From contig DIWZ01000030.1 in the NCBI GenBank assembly GCA_002435955.1, forward strand, positions 125,777 to 172,762: DNA of 46,986 bases, in the 5' to 3' direction. The first letter of the stretch is position 1; each line of letters begins with the position of its first letter. Position numbers and translations under genes: made by a program. Under the pieces are notes generated by a model. That model made no database searches and was not told the DNA's origin. It worked only from the letters and a program-made list of their open reading frames with translations. Below, piece by piece: positions 33,729-42,029 of the stretch. The DNA comes from Pelobacter sp. UBA6093 (GTDB lineage Bacteria > Desulfobacterota > Desulfuromonadia > Desulfuromonadales > Syntrophotaleaceae).

Positions 33729-35942
33729 TCAGGCCGGTTCCAGCCCGGCGAACTTTACCAGCAGCTTTTTCAGGCCGATGGCAGGGAATTGCACAACAAC
33801 CTTCTGCTGGTCGCCACTGCCTTCAAGACGGCGCACAATGCCGACGCCGAACTTGATATGACGCACGTGCAGACCAACCCGCAGACCTTCATCGGCCTCG
33901 GGCACCACCTGCACGTCTTCAAAAAAATCGTCCGTGCCCTCGAAAGGGGCCGGCTCGAATTGCTCGAACACCGAAGCAAGATTGTGAAGAGCAGCTTTTT
34001 GCAGAGCGGGCTCCGCCTTCCGGCCCAGCAGCTGAGCGGGGATCTCCCCCAGAAAACGGCTGGGCGCATTGGACTGGTAATCGCCGTAAATACGGCGACG
34101 ACGGGCATGGGTGAGATAGAGTTTCTGCATGGCGCGCGTCATGCCGACATAACAGAGGCGCCGTTCTTCCTCGACATCGTCGCGTTCGCCGGCGGCCCGC
34201 CCATGGGGAAAAATGCCCTCTTCCATACCGGTCATGAACACGATAGGGAATTCCAGCCCCTTGGCGGCATGCAAGGTCATCAGGGTGACCCGGTCGAGAC
34301 TGGTATCGTAGGAATCGAGATCGGTAACCAGCGCCACCTGCTCAAGATATTCCTGCAGGGAGCTCTCCGTCGCCTGATGCTCTTCCATGCTGGCCAGCAG
34401 CTGTTCGAGGTTTTCCAGGCGACCTTTGGCTTCACTTCTTTCCCCCTCGGTCATGGCCGACTGCGCTTCCTCACGCAAGCCAGGTGCATAGCCGCTTTCC
34501 TCCAGCAACTCGGCGGCCAACTGCGAAAACGACACTTCCTGCATGCGTTGGGCGAAGCGCTCCATGAACTGGCTGAAATCCGCTACCTTACGGGCGGCGG
34601 CGCCCTTGAGCACGCCACGCTGGAGACATATGCGGCATGCCGCCAAAAAGCCGCCGGCCTCCTCTTCGTACTCGGCGATGCGCCCGGTGGTTACGGCGCC
34701 GATACCGCGAGCCGGCACATTGACGATGCGTTTGGCCGACAGGGAATCGGCCGGATTGGCCAGAGCTCGCAGATAAGCCAGCACATCCTTGACTTCCATG
34801 CGGGCGTAGAATTTCACCCCACCGACCATGACATACGGCAGACCCTCGCGCACCAGGGTCTCCTCCAGCACCCGGGACTGGGCATTGGTACGGTAAAACA
34901 CCGCTACATCACGCAGGTGACGCCCAGCCTGACGCAAGCGGGAGATCTCTCCGGCAACAAACCGGGCCTCCTCCAGATCATCGGGCAAGCCTTCAAGGGT
35001 GATGGGCTCACCGGTCGGGTTATCGGTCCACAGGGTTTTACCCTTGCGCCCGACATTGCAGGCCACGACCTGGCCGGCGGCTTCGAGAATGGTGGAGGAA
35101 GAGCGGTAATGCTGCTCCAGACGGATGACGCTGGCGCCGGGAAAATCGCGTTCGAAATGCAGGATATTGCCAATCTCGGCGCCGCGCCAGGCATAGATCG
35201 ACTGATCGTCGTCACCCACCACGCACAGGTGCCGACCATCGCCGGCCAGCGCCTTGACCATGTCGTACTGCACCTGATTGGTATCCTGGAATTCATCTAC
35301 CAGCAAGTGCGCGAAACGATGACAATAAGCCTCGCGAACCTGGGGATGCTCACGGAACAGGCGCACCGTCTGCAGCAATAAATCACCGAAATCGAGGGCA
35401 TTGGCCTGCTGCAGGCGCTTCTGGTAGCGCTCATAGACCCTGGCCACCTGCTCGCCGCGAGGCCCCGCGGGAATAAACTGCTCAGGCATCAAACCGCGAT
35501 TTTTGGCTTGATCGATGGCGGTAGCCACGGCCCGGGGCTTAAGGTCTTTTTCGGCGATACCCAGTTGCGTCAGGCAATCCCTGAGCAGACGTTGCTGATC
35601 CTGATCGTCATAGATGGTAAAATCGCGGCCATAGCCGAGCACCTCGCCATCCCGGCGCAAAATACGCGCGCAGGCCGCATGAAAGGTGCTGATCCACAAA
35701 CCATCGATATTACCGACCAGGCGTTGCAGACGCTCGCGCATTTCCGCCGCGGCCTTGTTGGTGAAGGTCACCGCCAGAACCTGCCACGGTTCGACCTGCT
35801 GCTGCTGGATCAGGTACGCGATGCGGTGGGTCAGAGTGCGGGTCTTGCCCGAACCGGCTCCGGCCAGGATCAACAGCGGCCCGTTTTCGTGCAGGACCGC
35901 CTGGCGCTGACAGGCATTGAGGGTAGCGAGCAACTCATTCAT
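33729..35942 (-). CDS. pcrA: ATP-dependent DNA helicase PcrA/UvrD
   Basis: 737 aa, SF1A helicase. Motifs in order: Q motif near LNACQRQAVLHENGPLLILAGAGSGKT with Walker A GAGSGKT (28-34), TFTNKAAAEMRER, DEFQDTN, and VGDDDQSIYAWRGA, then TLMTLHAAKGLEFPIVFMTGMEEG and the C-terminal LCYVGMTRAMQKLYL. The last ~50 residues (VGLHVRHIKFGVGIV...) form the Tudor-like RNA-polymerase-binding tail of PcrA/UvrD. It functions in excision repair and replication conflicts. Its ATG overlaps the last 8 bases of the ClC gene. No terminator was evident in the stretch to pgaA upstream, only A/T-rich sequence. Confidence 0.96.
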   Translation of the reverse strand: MNELLATLNACQRQAVLHENGPLLILAGAGSGKTRTLTHRIAYLIQQQQVEPWQVLAVTFTNKAAAEMRERLQRLVGNIDGLWISTFHAACARILRRDGEVLGYGRDFTIYDDQDQQRLLRDCLTQLGIAEKDLKPRAVATAIDQAKNRGLMPEQFIPAGPRGEQVARVYERYQKRLQQANALDFGDLLLQTVRLFREHPQVREAYCHRFAHLLVDEFQDTNQVQYDMVKALAGDGRHLCVVGDDDQSIYAWRGAEIGNILHFERDFPGASVIRLEQHYRSSSTILEAAGQVVACNVGRKGKTLWTDNPTGEPITLEGLPDDLEEARFVAGEISRLRQAGRHLRDVAVFYRTNAQSRVLEETLVREGLPYVMVGGVKFYARMEVKDVLAYLRALANPADSLSAKRIVNVPARGIGAVTTGRIAEYEEEAGGFLAACRICLQRGVLKGAAARKVADFSQFMERFAQRMQEVSFSQLAAELLEESGYAPGLREEAQSAMTEGERSEAKGRLENLEQLLASMEEHQATESSLQEYLEQVALVTDLDSYDTSLDRVTLMTLHAAKGLEFPIVFMTGMEEGIFPHGRAAGERDDVEEERRLCYVGMTRAMQKLYLTHARRRRIYGDYQSNAPSRFLGEIPAQLLGRKAEPALQKAALHNLASVFEQFEPAPFEGTDDFFEDVQVVPEADEGLRVGLHVRHIKFGVGIVRRLEGSGDQQKVVVQFPAIGLKKLLVKFAGLEPA

Positions 35943-37740
35943 CGTCTTCCTCCTCCATGGAACGTGCCATCAGGGCCCGATTGTAGGCCGATACCATGTC
36001 GCGCCGGCTGACGATGCCGATCAGTTTGCGTCCGTCGCACACATCCACCACAGGCAATTGTTCGATGTTGCGGTAACCGATTTTTCGCATGGCACGGTCC
36101 AGATTATCCTCGGTACTCACAGTGATGACATCCACGGTGGCCAGTTCTTTTACCACCACCAGGTCGAGGAGATCTCCCTCAAACACCACACCCATGAAAT
36201 CCTGTACGGAGATGATGCCGGTCAATTCGCCGTTGCGATTGACCAGTGGAAAATTGGTATGCCGGGTGCTGGAGATGAAGTGGTTGAACTGCCGCAGAGT
36301 CATGTTCTCGGGGATCGATTCGGGATCGCGGGTCATAACATCGCCGACCCTTAGAGCCATCATGATATTGCGCTCTTTGCCGGCTTCCAGGTTGATGCCG
36401 GCCCGCGACAGCTCCACGGTATCGATGCTGTCTTTCTTGAGGTGGCGGCTGATGGCGGTACCGACCACGCACGACAGCATGATAGGGACAATCAGATCGT
36501 AGGAACCGGTCATCTCGAACAGCAGGAAAATCGCGGTCATCGGCGCATGGGTGGCAGCCGCCAGAAACGCCCCCATGCCGACCAGGGCATAGGGTCCGGC
36601 AGCCGGCACCGTCCCCGGGAAAAGGACCTGCAAGGCCTTGCCGTAAGCACCGCCGGTGACCGCGCCGATAAACAGTGAGGGCGCAAACAGGCCACCCGGC
36701 AAGCCGGACCCGAGCGTAATGGAAGTCGCCACGGCTTTGATCACAACCAGCCCGGCCAACAACCACAGCACCCCATTGCCCAGCAGGACATTCTCGATGA
36801 ATTCGTAACCGTTACCGAATACCTGCGGAAACGCGATACCGATGATGCCGACCAGCGCGCCACCGAATACGGGTTTGGCCAGGCGGTGCATTTTCAGAGC
36901 GGCAAAATGGTCGACGATGCGGTAATGCATTGTGATGAAAAACACCGCCAACACCCCGACCAGCATGCCGAGTACCAGGTAGCAGAGCAGTTCCCAGGGA
37001 TGCGCCAGCAAATAAACCGGCGCTCTCAACGCCGGCAGATTGCCCAGCAGGGCACGGGAAACCACGGTGGCAATGCCGCTGGAGATTACGATGGAGGTAA
37101 AGCTGGCGATCTCAAACGATGACAACAGCACAATTTCGTGAGCAAAAAACACTCCGGCGATGGGGGCGTTGAAGGTTGCGGCTATGCCGCCGGCGACCCC
37201 GCATGCCACCAGCAGCTTCAAACGATTGCCACTGACCTTAAAAAGCTGACCAACCTGACTGCCGATGGCACCGCCGATCTGGGCGATGGGCCCTTCCTGC
37301 CCGGCCGAACCGCCGGCTCCCAGGGTAATGGCGCTGGCCAGCCCGCGGGTTACGATGGTCCTCCCCGGTATCTTGGCCCCCCGCAGATTGACCCGTACGA
37401 GAAAATGCGCGAACCCGAAACGCAGATCCTTGGCAAAGAAAATGCCGAAAGGGAGCATTAACAGGCCGGCACTCACCGGAAACAGCACCGACCACAAGCG
37501 TGCCGCGCTCCAGTGCTCAAAAGATATATGAAAAAATTCCGTCCCCTGCTCGATCACCAGCCAGTGGATCAGATCGATGGTCTTTCGAAAAATGAAATTT
37601 CCCAGCCCGGCCATCACGCCGACCCCCAGCGCAAGAAACGCCATGAAGGTCTTTTCACTGACCCCTAAACGGTTCAAAAACGAGAGAAAACGACCTCTGA
37701 TCCAGGCAATGGCCACGGAATTATGCATGGTGAATAACAT
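35935..37740 (-). CDS. ClC-family chloride channel/transporter with CBS domains
   Basis: 601 aa from ATG 37740. A ClC core of about 12 membrane helices is followed by a cytoplasmic CBS pair (DVMTRDPESIPENMTLRQF... and ELATVDVITVSTEDNLDRAM...). The external gating glutamate is kept in GGSAGQEGP (Glu149), and GLPGGLFAPSLFIGA supplies the second filter motif. The serine motif GSGIP is replaced by FGFAHF, and in APIAGVFFAHEIV the internal proton-glutamate position (203) is Ile. This resembles channel-type members but one such bacterial variant still exchanges protons, so mode is unresolved. A TTG at 37791 is an alternative start. It overlaps pcrA by 8 bases. Confidence 0.88.
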   Translation of the reverse strand: MLFTMHNSVAIAWIRGRFLSFLNRLGVSEKTFMAFLALGVGVMAGLGNFIFRKTIDLIHWLVIEQGTEFFHISFEHWSAARLWSVLFPVSAGLLMLPFGIFFAKDLRFGFAHFLVRVNLRGAKIPGRTIVTRGLASAITLGAGGSAGQEGPIAQIGGAIGSQVGQLFKVSGNRLKLLVACGVAGGIAATFNAPIAGVFFAHEIVLLSSFEIASFTSIVISSGIATVVSRALLGNLPALRAPVYLLAHPWELLCYLVLGMLVGVLAVFFITMHYRIVDHFAALKMHRLAKPVFGGALVGIIGIAFPQVFGNGYEFIENVLLGNGVLWLLAGLVVIKAVATSITLGSGLPGGLFAPSLFIGAVTGGAYGKALQVLFPGTVPAAGPYALVGMGAFLAAATHAPMTAIFLLFEMTGSYDLIVPIMLSCVVGTAISRHLKKDSIDTVELSRAGINLEAGKERNIMMALRVGDVMTRDPESIPENMTLRQFNHFISSTRHTNFPLVNRNGELTGIISVQDFMGVVFEGDLLDLVVVKELATVDVITVSTEDNLDRAMRKIGYRNIEQLPVVDVCDGRKLIGIVSRRDMVSAYNRALMARSMEEEDDE

Positions 37741-37887
37741 GAATACGACTCGTAGTCTGTAGAATAAAAAAACATCCGATACCGGCGTCAAAGCCGCTCC
37801 GGCATCATTAACAGACCATACTAGAATTTTGAAACGGCTAAATCAACCTTCTTGCCGGAAAAAAATCCGCTTATGCCATCTTGCACC

Positions 37888-37920
37888 AAAAACAAAGGGC
37901 CGCTCCCGGGGAGCGACCCT
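37888..37920 (-). terminator. Terminator downstream of the rubredoxin gene
   Basis: AGGGCCGCTCC / GGAGCGACCCT with one C-A mismatch (37896-37920). On the minus strand it is followed by TTTGTTTTT. It separates the rubrerythrin-rubredoxin transcript from the ClC-pcrA operon. Confidence 0.75.
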
Positions 37921-37953
37921 GCAGCGGCCTCTAAAAAACCTCATCTTCAGCTT

Positions 37954-38021
37954 GGGAGCCTGTCGAACTTTCCGGGCCGAATTTGCAGCCGGCTCATGGA
38001 TAATCCGACAGGCCCCCAGGG
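37954..38021. repeat. REP-like full element, two inverted arms (copy f)
   Basis: GGGAGCCTGTCGAACTTTCC (37954-37973) faces GGATAATCCGACAGGCCCCC (37998-38017 approx.), inverted copies of the family unit around a loop of about 24 bases. This is the fullest member in the window and would fold into an extended hairpin. It lies after the rubredoxin gene. Confidence 0.8.
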
Positions 38022-38084
38022 ACCTTTCAGTTATGACAGCGGTTTCCGGCCCACAGGTGCAAGCCGGAAACGCCTCATAGGGAA

Positions 38085-38246
38085 TTAATCTTCCAGTACG
38101 AACATATCCTTGCCGGCACCGCACAAGGGACAGACCCAGTCTGCCGGCACATCCGCAAAAGAGGTACCCGCAGCAACACCGTTGTCGGGATCGCCTACGG
38201 CAGGATCGTACACATAACCGCAAATTTCACATACATACTTTTCCAT
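38085..38246 (-). CDS. Rubredoxin
   Basis: 53 aa, full length. MEKYVCEICGYVYDPAVGDP starts with the first CxxC pair (Cys6, Cys9), and WVCPLCGAGKD holds the second (Cys39, Cys42), together ligating one iron. AGGAGG lies eight bases before the ATG. Rubredoxin passes electrons to rubrerythrin and related peroxidases in anaerobes. It lies 89 bases downstream of rubrerythrin on the same strand and is likely co-transcribed with it. It ends before a REP-like element and terminator. Confidence 0.97.
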   Translation of the reverse strand: MEKYVCEICGYVYDPAVGDPDNGVAAGTSFADVPADWVCPLCGAGKDMFVLED

Positions 38247-38335
38247 GATTTCTTCCTCCTGAAGTTGAAAGGGCCGGACAAAATCTCGTTATGTAAGGTC
38301 TCCCCGCAGCTATCCGCGAAGACTGACAATCACCA

Positions 38336-38872
38336 TCAGAACGTGTCGACCTCGATTTCAAAATGGGCCTTGGGATGGTCACATACCGGGCAGATGGCCG
38401 GTGCCGCCTTGGCATTGAGCAAAAACCCGCAATTGCGACATTTCCACACACGCTCTTCCGCACGGCTGAAAATCGTGCCTGCTTCGACGGCCTTGAGAAT
38501 ACGCTCATAGCGCTCCTGATGGGCTTTTTCGATGTGGCCGATATTTTCAAACAAGCGGGCCAGATCGTCAAAACCTTCATCGCGGGCTTCTTGGGCCATG
38601 CGGGGATACATTTCGGTCCATTCCTCGTTTTCTCCGCCAGCGGCCGCCCTCAGGTTATCCATGGTATTGCCGATACCCTGCAGAGCCTTAAAGTGCAGTT
38701 TAGCATGCTCTTTTTCATTGTCTGCGGTTTCCTGAAAAATCGCGGAAATCTGCTCAAAACCCTCTTTTTTGGCTACTGAAGCAAAGTAAGTGTATTTGTT
38801 GCGGGCCATGGACTCGCCGGCAAAAGCTTCCAACAGGTTCTTCTCGGTTTTGGTGCCTTTCAATGCGGACAT
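38336..38872 (-). CDS. rbr: Rubrerythrin
   Basis: 178 aa. Non-heme diiron peroxidase that detoxifies H2O2 in the cytoplasm of anaerobes. The four-helix diiron domain has the glutamate motifs ESMARNKYTYFA, ETADNEKEHAKLHF and ENIGHIEKAHQERY. The C-terminal rubredoxin-like domain has CRNCGFLL and CPVCDHPKAHFE. GAGGGAG precedes the ATG. A symmetric AT-rich operator-like palindrome lies 20-42 bases upstream, and a Fur-family regulator gene is divided from it by only 78 bases. Oxidative-stress control is likely, but not shown. Confidence 0.96.
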   Translation of the reverse strand: MSALKGTKTEKNLLEAFAGESMARNKYTYFASVAKKEGFEQISAIFQETADNEKEHAKLHFKALQGIGNTMDNLRAAAGGENEEWTEMYPRMAQEARDEGFDDLARLFENIGHIEKAHQERYERILKAVEAGTIFSRAEERVWKCRNCGFLLNAKAAPAICPVCDHPKAHFEIEVDTF

Positions 38873-38891
38873 AACAACTCCCTCTCTTTTA

Positions 38892-38914
38892 GCATAAAAA
38901 GTTTATGTTTATGC
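38892..38914 (-). promoter_or_regulatory. Candidate operator upstream of rubrerythrin
   Basis: GCATAAA-N9-TTTATGC, a perfect 7-base inverted repeat, with CATAAA-AAG-TTTATG nested inside it and TTTATG repeated once more. It sits 20-42 bases before the rubrerythrin ATG, near the expected transcription start. A PerR/Fur-type binding site is plausible, but the sequence differs from the Bacillus PerR box. Confidence 0.45.
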
Positions 38915-38950
38915 AGACATTTCCAGCCTGCGGCCTAACCGTTTGGGGGC

Positions 38951-39400
38951 TTAATCACATGAGGTGTTCGCATGGTGGCGGCATTGCCTGCAATAACCAA
39001 CCAGGGTCACAGCGTAATCGACAATTTCAAAACCATCGTCGGTCACAGCGGGCGGCTGCAAGAGACCGAAATCCCTGTCCTGGAAATCGCATACTATACC
39101 ACAATTCAGGCAGACCAGATGGGGATGCCGGCTGACATCGGCATCGAAATGTGCCTTGGAGGCGCGACTGTCGACCTTTCGCACCAGTCCCAGACTTACA
39201 AACGTATCAAGAACCCGGTAAACCGTAGTGCGGGACATGCCCGGCATCTGGCAACTGAGATCGTCGTACAGCTGGTCGGCAGTAGGGTGATCCCGCCTGG
39301 CAATCAATGCCCGCATAATCGCCAGCCGCTGCGGTGTCAAACTTACCCGCCGGGACTTGCATACCTGTTTGAACTGCTGTTGCTTTTCCTGCTCTGACAT
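38951..39400 (-). CDS. Fur/PerR-family transcriptional regulator
   Basis: 149 aa. Winged-helix DNA-binding N-terminal half (SLTPQRLAIMRALIAR...MSRTTVYRVLDTFVSLGLVRKVD) and a C-terminal dimer domain. Metal ligands visible: HPHLVCLNCGIVCD (regulatory His plus structural Cys pair) and GYCRQC (second Cys pair). The order and length fit PerR rather than iron-responsive Fur, and the neighbours rubrerythrin and rubredoxin support this, but PerR versus Fur cannot be proven by eye. I chose the MSEQ start, with GAGG five bases upstream, over an ATG 15 bases earlier. It shares the strand with rbr and probably controls it. Confidence 0.87.
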   Translation of the reverse strand: MSEQEKQQQFKQVCKSRRVSLTPQRLAIMRALIARRDHPTADQLYDDLSCQMPGMSRTTVYRVLDTFVSLGLVRKVDSRASKAHFDADVSRHPHLVCLNCGIVCDFQDRDFGLLQPPAVTDDGFEIVDYAVTLVGYCRQCRHHANTSCD

Positions 39401-39423
39401 TGCCACCTCATTCATTGGATGGC

Positions 39424-39452
39424 AATTTATTGCATTTGGTATTTTGTGTCAA
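39424..39452 (-). promoter_or_regulatory. Promoter of the Fur/PerR-family gene
   Basis: TTGACA (39447-39452 on the minus strand), 17-base spacer, TAAATT (39424-39429). An inverted repeat ATTTGGT-N11-ACCAAAT (39434-39458) overlaps the -35 box and spacer and could be an autoregulatory operator. Confidence 0.7.
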
Positions 39453-39536
39453 CCAAATTATTACCAATTTGCTCTTTTTTTCGCAACAGGCTTTATCTCT
39501 GGGATTTCAAATAGTTTTTGCTCTAAACCTCTCAAA

Positions 39537-39552
39537 CTTGACCGCCGTCAAG
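39537..39552 (+). promoter_or_regulatory. CRP/FNR-family (HcpR-type) operator upstream of hcp
   Basis: CTTGACCGCCGTCAAG, a 6-base perfect inverted repeat with a 4-base spacer. It matches the HcpR consensus TTGAC-N4-GTCAA known for regulation of hcp in anaerobes, and differs from FNR's TTGAT-N4-ATCAA. It lies about 87 bases before the hcp ATG. Nitrosative-stress activation would follow. Confidence 0.72.
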
Positions 39553-39638
39553 CCCACCACCCAAACTTAGGAGTAAGTTGGCCATCACCAAGAGGTAATG
39601 CGGAGACTTTTTTATTCATACCCCCCAAGGAGGAACCC

Positions 39639-41270
39639 ATGTTCTGTCATCAATGTGAACAAACGGCAAAAGGTATCGGTTGCAGCGCAGTCGGCGTTTG
39701 CGGCAAGCAACCCGAAGTCGCCAGCCTGCAGGATCACCTGCTGTACGGATTGCAAAGCCTCTCCTTTTATGCGCATAAAGCCCGCAAGCTCGGCGCCTCC
39801 GACAAGGCACTCGACCATTTCGTACTTGAGGGGCTGTTCGCTACGGTAACCAATGTCGATTTTGACGCCGAACGCCTCCAAGGGCTGCTGCAGCGCTGCT
39901 ACACCCTTAAGGAGCAGGCTCGCGCTCTTTATGAAAAAGCCTTCCGCGACCATAACGGCATAAAAGCTCGCTCTTTTGATTGCGACCAACCCGACTGGAC
40001 CCTGTCCGCCGACCCCGTGGAACAGGGAGCCCGATACGGCATCGAACAACTGCACGCTGATCCCGACGTGCGCTCGGTGGTGGAGATCCTGCTTTACGGT
40101 CTCAAGGGCATGGCCGCCTATGCCGAGCATGCCGAAATCCTCGGCAAGACCAACGACGAGGTGTTTGAATTTTTCCACCGCTCCCTGCACGCCACCACGG
40201 ATAAAACCCTGGGCCTTGGCGACTTCGTCGAACTGGCCATGGAATGCGGCAAGCACAACCTGACCGTCATGGCGCTGCTCAACGAAGGGCATGTGGAGCA
40301 TTACGGCCATCCGGTACCCACCCAGGTCAACCTCGGCACCAAAGCCGGCAAGGGGATCCTGGTTTCCGGCCACGACATGAAAATGCTCGAAGAACTGCTC
40401 AAACAGACCGAAGGCAAGGGCATCAACATCTACACCCACGGTGAAATGCTGCCGGCCCATGCCTATCCAGGCCTGAAAAAATATGCACACCTGGCCGGCA
40501 ATTTCGGCAGCGCCTGGCAGAACCAGAACAAGGAATTCCCCGAATTCCCCGGCGCCATCATCTTCAATACGAACTGCATCCAGAAACCGGCCGAGTCCTA
40601 CAAGGACCGCACCTTCACCTGGGGTTGCGTGGCCTGGCCCGGCGTCAAGCATGTGACCGGCTGGAATTTCGAAGCGGTCATCGACAAGGCTTTGAGCCTG
40701 CCGGAGCTGCCCGAAGCCCCCGGCCAGGACATCCTGGTCGGCTTCGGCCACAACGCGGTGTTAGGCGTGGCTGACAAGGTCATCGACGCGGTCAAAGCCG
40801 GCGCGGTGAAGCACTTCTTCCTCATCGGCGGCTGCGATGGTGCCAAGCCGGGTCGCAACTACTACACCGAGTTCGCCGAGAAAGTTCCCGAGGACTGCGT
40901 CATCCTGACCCTTGCCTGCGGCAAGTACCGTTTCAATAAGCTCGACTTCGGCGATATCGGCGGCATCCCGCGCCTGCTCGACATCGGCCAGTGCAACGAT
41001 GCTTACAGTGCCATTCAGATTGCGGTGGCCCTGGCCGAGGCCTTCGAGTGCGGCGTCAACGATCTGCCCCTGTCGATGATCCTGTCCTGGTACGAGCAGA
41101 AGGCGGTGGTCATTCTGCTGACCCTGCTGTTCCTCGGCATCCGGAACATCAAGCTCGGTCCCAGCCTGCCGGCCTTCGTCACGCCGAACGTGCTGAATTA
41201 CCTGGTCGAAAATTTCAACATCGCCCCGATCACAACTGCTGACGAAGATCTCAAGGCGATTCTCGGTTAA
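39639..41270 (+). CDS. hcp: Hydroxylamine reductase / hybrid cluster protein Hcp
   Basis: 543 aa. Hcp carries a [4Fe-4S] cluster and a hybrid 4Fe-2S-2O cluster and acts in nitrosative stress (NO reductase/hydroxylamine reductase). The N-terminal cluster motif is Cys3, Cys6, Cys15, Cys21 (C-X2-C-X8-C-X5-C). Other landmarks: IYTHGEMLPAHAYP, NFGSAWQNQNKEFPEFPGAI, NTNCIQKP, FTWGCVAWPGVKH, IGGCDGAKPGR and LACGKYRFN, with conserved cysteines of the hybrid cluster. The short strict-anaerobe CX2C form is seen, not the enteric one with Hcr partner; no hcr gene follows. AAGGAGG precedes the ATG. It diverges from the Fur/PerR gene with an HcpR-type site upstream. Confidence 0.96.
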   Translation: MFCHQCEQTAKGIGCSAVGVCGKQPEVASLQDHLLYGLQSLSFYAHKARKLGASDKALDHFVLEGLFATVTNVDFDAERLQGLLQRCYTLKEQARALYEKAFRDHNGIKARSFDCDQPDWTLSADPVEQGARYGIEQLHADPDVRSVVEILLYGLKGMAAYAEHAEILGKTNDEVFEFFHRSLHATTDKTLGLGDFVELAMECGKHNLTVMALLNEGHVEHYGHPVPTQVNLGTKAGKGILVSGHDMKMLEELLKQTEGKGINIYTHGEMLPAHAYPGLKKYAHLAGNFGSAWQNQNKEFPEFPGAIIFNTNCIQKPAESYKDRTFTWGCVAWPGVKHVTGWNFEAVIDKALSLPELPEAPGQDILVGFGHNAVLGVADKVIDAVKAGAVKHFFLIGGCDGAKPGRNYYTEFAEKVPEDCVILTLACGKYRFNKLDFGDIGGIPRLLDIGQCNDAYSAIQIAVALAEAFECGVNDLPLSMILSWYEQKAVVILLTLLFLGIRNIKLGPSLPAFVTPNVLNYLVENFNIAPITTADEDLKAILG

Positions 41271-41344
41271 CAAAGAAAACTGGCAAGCCTCCCCTGGGTG
41301 GGGCGTACCCCCGCGCCCTGCCCTATTTTATCAGGTTTGCGCCC

Positions 41345-41391
41345 CAGGAACCTGTCGAATTATCCGGCCCGGATAGGTCGACAGGGATCTG
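41345..41391. repeat. REP-like hairpin (copy g)
   Basis: CCTGTCGAATTATCCGG (41351-41367) and CCGGATAGGTCGACAGG (41369-41385) are inverted arms of the same family unit, with almost no loop. It stands between hcp and the cupin gene. Confidence 0.8.
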
Positions 41392-41413
41392 AATTTTCGC
41401 AAAGGAAACCGTC

Positions 41414-41731
41414 ATGGATATCATAACCCTGAAATCAGCGCCGAAGGTGCCGGTTCCCTTCGATGCTCGCATCATGCACAGCGATGGACCCATCGAAGTA
41501 ATTCATATTTTACTGCAGCCCGGTGAAGGCGTGCCTCCGCACGATAATCCCTTCGATGTGCTGTTCTACGTCCTGGAAGGTCGGGGCGAACTGACCATCG
41601 AAAATCAGGTCCGGCAGGTTGCAACCGACAGCCTTATCGCCATCCCCACCGGCACCCAGCGCGGCTGGCAAAACACCAGCACCGCACCGGTGCGACTGCT
41701 GGTGGTCAAGTTGCTCCATCAATCCTCGTAA
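41414..41731 (+). CDS. Small cupin-domain protein
   Basis: 105 aa, a single conserved beta-barrel. The first cupin motif is GEGVPPHDNPFDVLFYVLEGRGEL, with the metal-type His and later Glu, and the second is IPTGTQRGWQNTS, which lacks the usual His. This resembles small cupins of unknown activity. AAAGGAAA precedes the ATG. It stands 143 bases after hcp with a REP-like hairpin between. No function is proposed. Confidence 0.78.
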   Translation: MDIITLKSAPKVPVPFDARIMHSDGPIEVIHILLQPGEGVPPHDNPFDVLFYVLEGRGELTIENQVRQVATDSLIAIPTGTQRGWQNTSTAPVRLLVVKLLHQSS

Positions 41732-41758
41732 CTCCCTCCAAAACCTGCACCTGCTAAA

Positions 41759-41790
41759 TGGGACGAGCCTGCCATCGCAGGCTCGTCCCA
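41759..41790. terminator. Strong hairpin after the cupin gene
   Basis: TGGGACGAGCCTGC-CATC-GCAGGCTCGTCCCA, a perfect 14-bp stem with a 4-base loop. The following sequence (CATCCTTCATACCTTCC) lacks a clean T run, so termination strength is unsure. Confidence 0.6.
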
Positions 41791-42029
41791 CATCCTTCAT
41801 ACCTTCCCGGAAAAGCCTCATAAAATCCCGAGATGTGCGGCCCGTCAGCCTCGCATGCTGCGAGTAGAAGCTATGGTTTCGCACCCGATCCCGCATTTTT
41901 AAGATGACTTTTTGGGAAGTTTTCTATAAAAAGGGGGGAACTTCGAAAACTTCAGCCATCAAACGTCCGAGTCGATCCTGCGAAAATAAACTGGCGATCC
42001 GCCCGAAAAATCTGATCAGGATTCCATGT

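Noticed and set aside
33789..35381. 530-residue plus-strand open frame across pcrA
   Set aside because: It is antisense to an intact SF1 helicase gene, with no recognisable motif or ribosome site.
37843..38223. 126-residue Arg/Cys-rich minus-strand frame near rubredoxin
   Set aside because: It overlaps the true 53-residue rubredoxin gene in another frame and crosses a terminator and a REP-like element.
39612..40751. 379-residue minus-strand open frame across hcp
   Set aside because: It is antisense to hcp, with Gly/Phe/Val-rich shadow composition and no domain.
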